A stretch of DNA of 64,000 nt from Monosporascus cannonballus. Taxonomy: Eukaryota > Ascomycota > Sordariomycetes > Xylariales. The notes under the pieces are model-generated. The model saw only the letters and a program-made list of their open reading frames with translations. It ran no database searches and was not told the DNA's origin. The stretch spans positions 124,001 through 188,000 of the forward strand of contig QJNS01000106.1 of assembly GCA_004154925.1 (NCBI GenBank), read 5' to 3'. Position numbers and translations under genes: made by a program. The stretch's first letter is position 1; every line of letters begins with the position of its first letter. Of the stretch, positions 11,401-20,942 are shown piece by piece.

Positions 11401-12438
11401 CTTCAAAGGGCAACCTACTCGTGCATGCCGTTAGCGAACATGTCGAGCACGCCGGTGTTCACTCGGGAGATGCTACTCTGGTCCTTCCCCCGGTCAACCT
11501 CGATGACAGAACCATGGATCGCCTCAAGGAGATCGCTCAGAAGGTTGCCAGGGCCTGGAACATCACGGGACCTTTCAACATGCAAATCATCAAGGCCGAC
11601 AACCCTGAAGGCGGCGAGCCCGCGTTGAAGGTTATCGAGTGCAATCTTCGAGCGTCCCGTTCATTCCCCTTCGTCAGCAAGGTGCTTGGTACGAATTTCA
11701 TCGACGTTGCGACCAAGGCGCTCGTTGGCAAGGATGTTCCCGAACCAACCGATCTCATGGCTGTCAAGAGAGACTATCTTGCTACCAAGGTTCCCCAGTT
11801 CTCGTGGACTCGTTTGGCCGGTGCTGATCCGTTCTTGGGCGTCGAGATGGCTAGCACGGGCGAGATGGCCTGTTTCGGTAAGGATCTTGTCGAGGCCTAT
11901 TGGACGTCTCTGCAATCTGCCATGAACTTCCGTACGCCCGAGCCGGGTGAGGGTATCCTCTTCGGCGGAGATATTTCCAAGCCGTGGCTTACGAAGATCG
12001 CCGATTACTTGTCACCCCTTGGTTACAAGTTCTACGCCGCCGACAACCACGTCAAGCAACACCTCGAATCCACTACCAAGGAGAAGGCTCATGTGGATGT
12101 TATCGAGTTCCCCAAGGAGGACAAGCGCGCCCTCCGCGAAGTTTTCCAGAAGTACGACATCCGGGGCGTGTTCAACCTGGGCATGGCTCGGGCAAAGACG
12201 ACCACGGACGTCGACTACGTGATGCGCCGCAACGCGGTCGACTTCGGCGTCCCCTTGTTCATGGAACCTCAGGTAAGTGCAGGCCTCGGGGATAACCTGC
12301 TTAATGACATGGATGCTAACATCGACATAGACCGCTGTGCTCTTCGCCCAATGTATGAGCGAGAAGCTGCCCCGGAAGGAGGGGATCCCGTCCGAGGTGC
12401 GCCGGTGGTCGGACTTCCTGGGCGGCAAGCCTTTGTAG
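8482..12438 (+). CDS. CPA2: Carbamoyl-phosphate synthase, arginine-specific, large subunit
   Basis: Four exons: 8482-8824, 8942-10623, 10896-12272 and 12331-12438; 1169 aa, close to the family length. Intron 1 is 117 bp, intron 2 is 272 bp and filled with T and G homopolymers, intron 3 is 58 bp. Residues 1 to about 57 are rich in Arg, Ser and Ala without acids, as in a mitochondrial transit peptide. The catalytic protein then starts with [23 protein letters not shown]. Two tandem ATP-grasp halves follow (for example [17 protein letters not shown] in the first and [14 protein letters not shown] in the second), then a C-terminal allosteric MGS-like region ending FLGGKPL. With the glutaminase subunit CPA1 (not in this window) it makes carbamoyl phosphate from glutamine, bicarbonate and two ATP for arginine synthesis. 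The pyrimidine route uses a separate fused enzyme in fungi. Confidence 0.97.
8878..8884. promoter_or_regulatory. Perfect TGAGTCA (Gcn4/CPC1 consensus) inside CPA2 intron 1
   Basis: The heptamer lies in the first intron of an arginine-biosynthetic gene that is expected to be under cross-pathway control. Position within an intron is unusual, though downstream sites are known to work for some activators. One heptamer is weak evidence. Confidence 0.3.
10820..10859. repeat. T and G homopolymer tract in CPA2 intron 2
   Basis: Sixteen T (10820-10835) run into G-runs broken by single or double A. The tract lies well upstream of the branch-like GCTAACT near 10874 and the acceptor at 10895, so it accounts for much of the unusual length of this intron. 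Confidence 0.9.
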
Positions 12439-13893
12439 ATCATACCAACTCTTCCCTTTCTCTTCGCTCCTTTTTTTATAAAAAAAAAAAGCGAATAGAT
12501 GTCATAGTTAGCTCTGTGGGAGCCGCTCAAAATGTAAGAGGGAGACGATATCCATCCTCATTGCCCGGAGTGGTTTGGGCCTTTGGGGCAGGCGTTGGGT
12601 GGTTCTTTTCTCTGCTGGCGGGCGGCGATTGGCTCTCTGTCTTATCTAGTGCGTTTTACTGTCTTGGTTGTAGAAAAAAGTAAACAGACGATTATATACT
12701 GAAGTAGCCAGCTGCTGAAAAACTAAAGAAAGGGCTTGAGATCGATGACTATAATCAAGACGAGAAGCACCAGTTGCTCTGATCGATTGGGTAGTGGCTA
12801 AGTTAGTGGCCGGCTCTGCCATTGGGGGCTCCCCTGATGAGCGGCGAGACGCGAATGCCAGTCGGCCGATATACTGGGACATTCTACTGTATCCACAGCA
12901 ACTGCGCTTAGGGGTGGCGAGATAAGCATCCCCTTCCGCCGTGACTATTAGATCCCCTAGCAGCCATACCGGTAACGCGCTACTTAGGCACCGACCGACC
13001 GTACCGGGACCGGGGCCGGACGAAGACGCCGCGACGGCCCAACCCGTGCTACACGGCCCGGTGTGAGCGGTCCCGTCTCAGTCCGACGGGCGCCGCACCG
13101 GGATCGGATCGGATCAGCGCCCGCGCGAGCGCTCTCCGGGGTTCCGTGACGACGGCGGGGGCGTTTATTCGTAGGCGTTGGTTCAGATGCCACGCGCGTG
13201 GTGCAAGGCGTGTAAATGGGCCGGCGAGTCTCGGCCATTTCCATTAGGTAATTTGTTCGAGCCCTGCCTAAAATGAATGGCTAGGCTTGGAAGTCTGCCC
13301 CGGCTCTGTTGAGACGGTTGTTCCTAGCCCCCTATTTCACTACGCCGAACAGTTCGCGTTGTTGGCTACATTGACCATTTGACAAGAAGCTCGAAGTGCA
13401 TGCACGTTGGCCCTATCCGTACGTGGCATGTTCTGCGTTCAATCGAGAACCCACAGCAAGGATGAAGCACTCGGGCTGCGAGCATTTGACAGATATGGGC
13501 GAGGAATTGTACTTTCCAGGGACCGATAAGACGTTCACAGACGGCAGCCAGAGAAAGGACCCAGCAAACTTCTGAACTTATTTGAACTCTAGTTCAGTGG
13601 TACCAAGCAGCAGCACAGCAAGATAACCGCGATGGTCTCTATTTACGGCTACCTCTCTAGACGCCGAAGTCCTGCATGGAAGCCAAATTCCCGTGGCCCC
13701 TATGCATCGCCGCGTCGTATCTCAGGCCTGGGTAGGAATGTTCCATCCGTTTCAACCTCCGCGACCGTGATGTCCCCGCATCCTCTCCTAGATGAATACT
13801 ATTTGCCACCAGTTCAACGGACAGTCGAGCCCCACGATCGAGGAGCTCTTTTTCTTCTTGTCCGGTAATCCCTGACTGACCGACTGACTACGG
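12439..13893. other. Intergenic region between convergent CPA2 and NPL4
   Basis: About 1.45 kb, no gene recognised. A locally GC-rich stretch at about 12990-13210 gives an 86-codon minus-strand open frame with arginine/proline-rich, motif-free sequence, best explained by composition. The GGCCG...CGGCC hairpin at about 13219-13236 was tested as part of a tRNA and rejected. Confidence 0.55.
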
Positions 13894-16125
13894 TCAGATG
13901 TCCTCGTACTTGGCGCGGTCGAAGGAGGGGTGGTTCGCGTTTTGCTCTCCTAGCCTAACGGCAGCAAGACGCTTAGCAAGCGGTTCACCGGATCTAGCGG
14001 GGACGGCGGAGGAAGAGGCAGAGGTAGCAGGTGACGACGACGGAGAGGACGGAGTGCTAGAAGATGCGGCGCCGTCCCCTCGAGCACCGTATCCGCCGCC
14101 CCCGTCGCCACTTGTAGGACGAGGGCGCTTCTTGGGGATTCTCTCACCAGTCGATTGTAAGATGGCCTCCAGCGTTTGCCAACCAGGCGTAGAGAAGAGC
14201 TGGTACGATTCGGCGAGATCGTGTGTCGTGGCTACCCGGCAGAGGAGAGCTTCCTCTTCCTGGAACCACACTGTCAGCGCGCTTGGCTCCGTATCACGAC
14301 GCTGCCAATTCACAACCTACCCTCGATAAGACACCCATTCCGTGGATGAAGTTGAGGAAGTGGAAGTCCGACAGAGACCCGCCCTTGTTGCCGCCGCTCG
14401 TATCGAGAGCTTTTGCCACCGCCCTGAAGTCTTGGCCTTCTGCCATAGCTTCCCGGTTCTCTATGGGGAAGCCGGGAGTGGTGAACATGGGTTTAGGATC
14501 GGCGGGGAAACCGTGAGTCAACGTGACGTAGAGATATTCGACCGGGAAGGATGGCTTGGCGTTTTCTTGTACGTTAGCGCCATACTCATTTATCTTCCTA
14601 TAGAACACCTCCGGAATGTATCGGGTACGGCTCTTCGAGCCGTCATCTTCCTCTTCTTCCCGCACCAGCATGACGGTGGGATCGGCCGAGGGTTCCATGA
14701 GGTCGGCCTTCGCCATCTCGACGGCCTCGTTTGAAACCTGGTAAGATGATATCGAGATCTGGCCCTCCTCGTCACCCGAGATGATGCATGTGACAAAATT
14801 CGAGCCAAACCGTCCTGTGTCGCTCCATTTCGTCGGCTTAGGACGTTGCGCCTGTAATCGGGCGGCGAAACAGACTTCTAAAGAGGATAGATAGTAGGAA
14901 TCTGCGTGTCTTTTGCAGATGACGGTGCCATCACCTTTCCCAGCATCCAACAGGTCAGTGAAAATGACTCCGACTTGCTCGAGGCCACAGAGCTTTGCGA
15001 CTTCATTCACGGCCGCTTCGTTCTCGAAATCGTTTAGGGAGACGCCATCGACCTCGTCGATCTGCGGCGGCTCGTATATAGCCTCCACGACGGCCTTGAT
15101 ACCGAGAGGCACCTCCGTGTATTCTGCATAACGCCCATACAGATAACCCAGCCTCTGGCCACCGGTTTTCCTCCAGGCATTTAAGAACGAGTTGACGATG
15201 TCAAAGGAGGCGAATTCGACGTGATCGACCATGCGGAAGCTCTGCGGCTGTAAAGTGATGGCACTAGGTTGGCATTTGGTGCAGATGCCCTCGGGCCACT
15301 GGGGGTGACCTGAGGGGCAATCGCGTTTTACCCGGAAGTATGGATCGCTCAGGGGTGGGATGAAGGAGCTGCCCAGTTCGGGCTTGTTTGTGGCCGAGTT
15401 GATCTTCCTAAGGTAGGAGTGGAAGGATAGGTACTTGATCTTCTTGTCGGCCAGGTATTGGGGGTTGAAGGGGTCCAAGGGCATGCAATAGTCGCACATG
15501 CCCTTAGGGCCGTGTTTACACAAGCGGTCTCGGCCCCGAGGGATCTTCCCGTCCTGCTTGTCTAGCCGATCGTCGAGGGGTGATTGCTTCACCACCTCCC
15601 ATGGGTTCTTGATAGTTTGTGCGGGCGCTGTCACTGAGGGCGGGTCGGCAGGATAATCTTCTGTAGGCAAGACTGGTTTCCCGTTTAGTCTGTTCGCCGT
15701 GGAAGACAGAGTCTGCGGAGTAGAAGAGGCACCATCATCGCGCCCGTTCGTGGTACCATCTCGATGCTGGTACTTGATGAAGATGAGGTCCCCATGATTC
15801 AGGCCTATCTGCGCCAACTTGAACTTCGCGATATCCTTTAGGAGCTTCGAGTCAGTTCCCTGCGGCTGTGGTGACATAGAAATGGTATCTGGATCGACGG
15901 TCGGAGGGAGATGCGTCACAAGCTACAATCCATATCTGTGTCAGCCCTGATGTCCGTAAACGAAGCCGGAGGGGGGAGGAGGAGGAGAGGGAGAGGAAGA
16001 AGCAGAAGAAGAGGCAGTGGAACGAAGCATGCATGTCATACTTGACGGCCGAGGTCTGAGAAATCGTCATTCTTCTCGACATTGATCCGGACCATGCCAT
16101 CCGGGCCGCGGAGTCGCAATAACAT
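13894..16125 (-). CDS. NPL4: Npl4, cofactor of the Cdc48/p97 segregase
   Basis: Exons on the minus strand: 16125-16042, 15922-14321 and 14259-13894, with introns of 119 and 61 bp; 683 aa. The first exon supplies a ubiquitin-like start ([20 protein letters not shown]). The second holds the NPL4 zinc finger region, with [12 protein letters not shown] and [16 protein letters not shown] at about residues 163-245, and then the inactive MPN-like domain beginning near [12 protein letters not shown]. The last exon contains [17 protein letters not shown] and a serine-rich tail. With Ufd1, Npl4 brings polyubiquitinated clients to Cdc48 for ERAD and other extraction jobs in cytosol and nucleus. The acceptor at 14260 was chosen over a nearer AG because the nearer one would make a 19-nt intron. 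It converges with CPA2. Confidence 0.94.
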
Positions 16126-17298
16126 GTTGAACTAGTATTCGCAGCCCAAAGGCGGCTGCAACAGTCAATGTGGTCAACTCTGGCCCGTATGTTAGAATCG
16201 TGTGGTGGTTGCGATAGGTGGCGCGGGGCGGGATGGGGCGGAGGGAAGGGGAAGAGATGACTAGTCGCAGTTTTCGTGCATGAGATGGATGGTATGGGGT
16301 AAAATACAGAAGAACGAGGATGGTAAGCGGCGGAGAAAGGCGAGGAATTTCGAAGTTGATTCTGAGTATATCTGAGTGAGCAGCACCTGAAAGTCAGTCC
16401 GTCGCTTTACTAGGTGGGTAGGTAGGTATGGATAAGGTGGGATGGAAAGTCCTGACTGACTTGCCAGGCACTGACGGCTGATGACGCGCCACGCTACCGG
16501 GCCAGTTATCAGAAGCTTTACTACAGCAAGCACCCCAAAGGCTCCTAAGTGGTCCAAGCTCCAAGCTCTCTTCTTAATAGGTAGGTAGTTACGTCAGTTG
16601 TTCCCGAATCTCCACTTTAATCAATAGCCGCACTAAGTACCTAGTACTCTGTTGGTCATGCTGCCTCGTCTTAGAACAAACAAAAACATGATGGTCCCCA
16701 CGGAAGGCCATTAATACACTCTACAGTCATGCAATCTGGGGAAGGCACTCCGGCGACAGAGACATATACGTAGGTAGACGGACATGCACGCCACGGGGGA
16801 GGTATTATCACTGAAAGACTTTTCTTTGTGGAAAACTGTTGAATTCCATGCAACTCCAGCAGGCGAAACGCATTCCTTTACATCCACCCCCAATAACTTG
16901 CTTCCACTTCCGGTCCCTGGTGTCCAGCTAGCAAATAACTGTAGGAGAGCATGTGCCGATGAGGTCCAACACCCCAAGGCCAGCCTTCTCTCTTTGGGCT
17001 CCCTGCCCTTCGAGAAGCCTGGCGTGCTAGGTCAAAAGAAGAACCAAGCCAAGCTCCCTGACCGGTGGATAAGGCACGCCCGTCAACATAAGACGTAGAT
17101 ACTTTACATGGAGAGGCAGCATAACAGCAGTGAGCAGCTCGTTTTTACCGCGTTATAACGAGTGACCTGAGCCGCGTCACGAGCGCAGGATGGTAGGTGT
17201 GCCTATGGCAGAGAACCCTCCCGCACCCTTTAAAAACGCCCCTCGTCGATTATATTCTGCACGGCCCCAAAAACAACATCGCCTTGCCGGCTGATGCT
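16126..17298. other. Intergenic region upstream of NPL4 and downstream of the PWWP gene
   Basis: No gene recognised. It has copies of the TAGGTAGG-type motif at 16411-16428 and 16578-16588. A plus-strand open frame of 104 codons (16784-17098) has no family signal and no supporting neighbours. Confidence 0.5.
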
Positions 17299-18346
17299 CT
17301 ACGCTGCTGAGCTGATCTTGGTCGGCGCATCAAGAGTTGCCGGTTTGTCCTGGAAACCAGTTAATGTCATGCGCCCCAGAAAGGAGATTGTGCAGGGTAA
17401 GACATATCATCATACCTTGTCGGCGGTTGGCTTGTCCTCCGTCTCTGAATCAGCCTTTGACGCCTTCTTGTCGCTACCCTCCTCCTTGGTAATCTGCTCG
17501 GCGGAGGCGGTCACCTTCTCGGAATCCTTCTCAACATCTTTCTTGCTGGCTTTCCCAGCGTCCTTCCCAGCATTCTTCGGAGCTTCCGTCTTCGCCTCAG
17601 CGGATGTCTCCTTAACGCCATTCGTGGCCTCCTTATCCTTCTTCGATGCCTCCCCGGAGGTGCCATTAACACCATTGGTGGCCGAAGTAGGTGCGGCCGC
17701 TCCTCCGTCCGCGGCAAGGATCTTGTTCCACTTATCCAAAAGACTTTGAGATCGCGTCTTGAACTTGAACTCCTCCTCTTTCGGAATCGCCTCTAGCTTA
17801 AGAATGGCTTTGAGGACCTTGTTGATCTTAGTGGCCCGAATGATGCTGACTTCGAGGTCGGGGAAGGTCTCGAGCTTCGCGAGGAAGTCCGACATCGGCT
17901 TCATCTCCTCTTCCTTGGGTTCTTGATCACGGATGAGAAGACCCTTCTGGAGTCGGTGCCGCAGGAAGAGGATCTCCTTCTATAGGACGTGTTAGATGGT
18001 AATAATCTGAGATAGCCAAGACGCCGGGGCCAACATACTTCCTTTCGTAGATGCCTCTCCTCAGGCGTGAGCTCGGGCTCCTTCTGCGCTGCAGCAGCCT
18101 CGCTCTCCGCCCTTTTAGTATCCGCATCTTTGGCGGCTTTGCTCTGCTTCCCCTTGGATTTGGCTGCCTTGGAGGCGGACTCCTTTCCTGCCTTCGATGA
18201 CTGATTGCCATTGGCCGTCTTAGGGGTCGAGTTGCTGGTCAACTTGATCTTAGGTTTCTTCACAGAACCTGACCGTTGAGGTGTCTGCAGGCCATAGTTA
18301 GAAATAAGGGGGGGGGGGGGAAAACATGNNNNNNNNNNCCCACCCC

Positions 18347-18378
<32 letters not shown>

Positions 18379-19809
18379 CCCCCCCCCCCCCCCCCCCCCC
18401 CCCAGCAAGTCTAGGTTCGACGAATCACTTACACTGTTATCATCGTCTGCCTTGCGCTTCTTGGGCTTCGACTTTTTTTCGGAACCCTCCGCGTCAGCAC
18501 CTTCGTCCGCGTCGGCCATATCGAGATCGCCGTCATCATCGACAGCCGCCTCCGCTGTCTTCTTCTTAGGTGTCCGGGCTTTGGCGGCCTTGGCCTCTAG
18601 ATTAGCGAGGCGTTGTTCCTCAAATTCCCGGAGCACATTCTTGTAGTAGTCAAGGTCATTTTGCTCGGCGGCAAGCAGATGAGCGGCTTGGAGATCTTTG
18701 CGCATCTTGGGCGTTATCAGGTCAGCCACTGTAGTCGGGTCTAGATCAGGCAGGTCGGTGTTGGGTGTCCACGAGCTAGGCATCTCACAGTTAGTATTTT
18801 TAATAACCATCTCTTCCCTTTGATGTGGGCAACAAGGAGAACTTACAACTCGTTCGTGTGAAGATACATAACGGGGAATGTACGATCGGCAACTCTCTTG
18901 CCCCCGTCGGCGAAGTCTTCACGGTAGGTCCCATCGGGGCGAGCGGCTGTTACGGGTCGCGTGCTGAGCATATTCTGCGGCAGCATGTCCTCCTCACAGA
19001 CAATCACAGGCCACGGCGGAAAACCCTTCAGCTTGGCAAAGAAGTGTTGCCCAGGCTTTGCATCAATGTGTAGGATCTTGGCCTTGGAAGGTTTTTTGTT
19101 GAGCTTCTTCCCCCCCTTTACATGTTCCGGAACGGCGGATGACTTGCGGCGCGCCTTGGACTTGTCTCCAGCACTGTCAGCGTCTGCGCCAGCCTCGACC
19201 GCAGCGCTCGAAGATGCATCAGCAGGCTTTTCTGAATCGGCCTTGGTCCCCGTAGCAGGTTCGGTAGCCTCTTCAGCCGGCTTGTCCTTCATCTCGACGT
19301 CGTCGCCGCCGTCAGCGGATTTCTCTTCGGCGGCAGGAGCTGGGCTAGAGGTAGCAGCAGCTGAAGACTCTGGAACAAGTTCAATTGGTTAGTGGATATA
19401 ATGCGCGGGAACAGTCACAGCGGGTAAGGCAAGCGGCGTGTAGCGGCGGTGAGTATGATGATGAATAATCTTGTAATGATGACGCGTGCAGAAAGAGAGT
19501 GCTACTTAGAATCCACGCGCCGCGATATGGTGATGTGGAGGGAGCATCAGGGTCAGCTCCGCTACGCGATGGCGACCACACGCACGTACCTTCAGCTGGC
19601 TTATCAGCTTCCTTGTCCTTGTTTCCCTCTTCGGCCTCCTCCTTCTTAGCAGACTCGGCAGTAGGCCCAGGCTCTGGCTCAGCCGGCTTCGCGTCGGCAG
19701 GTGGCGCAACGGGCCCGGGTGCAGTTTCCTCAGTAGGCGGCGCAGCAGGGGCAACATCCTTGGCAGCCTGCGCGACCTCAGGAGCTTGCGACGGCGCCTC
19801 GTCCGCCAT
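17299..19809 (-). CDS. PWWP-domain chromatin protein with a C-terminal LEDGF/TFIIS-N-like helical domain
   Basis: Six exons on the minus strand: 19809-19590, 19369-18847, 18775-18433, 18284-18039, 17979-17416 and 17349-17299; 648 aa. The N-terminus (residues 1-170) is Pro/Ala/Glu-rich and disordered. A PWWP domain follows at about 175-250 (GQHFFAKLKGFPPWPVIV), then an acidic and lysine-rich linker. A helical domain at about 446-540 (KEILFLRHRLQKGLL, DFLAKLETFPDLEVSIIRATKINKVLKAIL) resembles the LEDGF integrase-binding/TFIIS-N fold. PWWP domains read methylated H3K36, so a role at transcribed chromatin is likely. Fission yeast Pdp3 and the NuA3b PWWP subunit are possible relatives, not proven. 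Intron 3 contains the assembly gap. Without the last splice the protein ends two codons after 17416. Confidence 0.8.
18308..18402. repeat. G-run and long C-run flanking the gap
   Basis: Thirteen G (18308-18320), the gap, then an almost pure C tract to 18402. All of it falls in intron 3 of the PWWP gene. On the minus strand the long C tract reads as G, so it is not a pyrimidine tract for that intron. Confidence 0.9.
18329..18338. other. Assembly gap (10 N)
   Basis: Ten undetermined bases between homopolymers. The true gap size is unknown. It does not affect the coding frame because donor (18432) and acceptor (18285) lie outside it. Confidence 0.99.
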
Positions 19810-20942
19810 TTTGGGTGAACACGCCTTCCGATATTACGGCGATGATTATGAAGTTGTTAGGAAGGTGTAGATGACTGTTTGAGATGGTTAGGCTCAACAA
19901 GTCGCGATGGTGTGGAGTTTGGTGGTGGAGTGAGGAACGAACAAAAACGCGTCGGCGAGTGAAAAAAAAAAGTTATTGTTGACTCGGAGGACGTCGGCAC
20001 TAAAAAAGAACACCCAGCCCGATGTTCACGATAGCTGGTTGTGCAATTCAACCCGCGGAGTGCAAATTATCAGTGTCTTGGTTGGGGGGTGATAAGAAGA
20101 ACGGCAGGGTGAGATGGAACGAGAAGAGAATGAGAAAAAAAGAAATAATAATCCGCAGATCAATCAACGAGTGCTGATTGATTGAATTGATGGGGTGGAA
20201 AGGGAAGAGAAGCCTGTGCACGTCGAGTAGATTTGACGTAGGCTTGTATGTAATAATGGGAACAGAAACAAAGTCATGTGACCTGACTTATCGAGATGGG
20301 CAGGACTGGGAGAGAGATGGTAGAGAAGGCGTCTGGAGCTAGGTATGCCAGCAGGTGTGTCGGAGGCTGGGTTGGAGGAGCAGTTCATGGTTGTTTTGTT
20401 GCGGGTCTTGCTTATTAGGTCTTTCTTGGTAGGCATTCGAACTACGCGACTCTGAGGCGTGGTGAGGTAACGCCAACACACACAGACACACTCCAGCTTT
20501 GTTGGTACACCTCCATGTGGCATTGGCATCCGCTTTCATCAAAAATCATCTCGCCGTATTCGCCAACATCGTCTGTCAAACCGTCACTTGATATTATCCA
20601 AGCCACCAAACATGTCCCCAACATGACATATTACCTTCGAGCCCATCAAGTCCCCAAATAGGCTTCGTGACTATCACTGACAACCCTGCCCTTTAAGAGG
20701 CTTCACACGGTCTGATGTCCACACAACTTCGGCTTTGACCATCATGCCTTTCACGGTGAGTGTGATAGCCTGGCGAAGTCCAAATAACGAAATATCAGAC
20801 ATGGAATTGGCTAACCGGTGGAATCCCATCATGATATATGCATCGCCCTGTAAACCCCCTGCTGTATACTACAGTAAGTTTTTGTACACTAGATCGATTT
20901 TGTCCCCACCTGCATGATGAGCATGTCCCCATCGTGACCCGC
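19810..20942. other. Upstream region of the PWWP gene; downstream of BRR2
   Basis: The two genes lie in tandem on the minus strand. No gene recognised in about 1.13 kb; the minus-strand open frames of 60-121 codons at 20164-20624 overlap each other and show no motif. Confidence 0.5.

Noticed and set aside
13213..13285. Possible tRNA: GGCCG/CGGCC hairpin followed by TTGTTCGAGCCC
   Set aside because: The hairpin loop is eight bases, no acceptor stem or D-arm pairs around it, and the TTCGA block is not flanked by a T-stem.
14302..14320. A 19-nt GT...AG intron in NPL4
   Set aside because: Far too short for spliceosomal introns. The 61-nt choice ending at 14260 keeps frame and gives the expected [14 protein letters not shown] junction.
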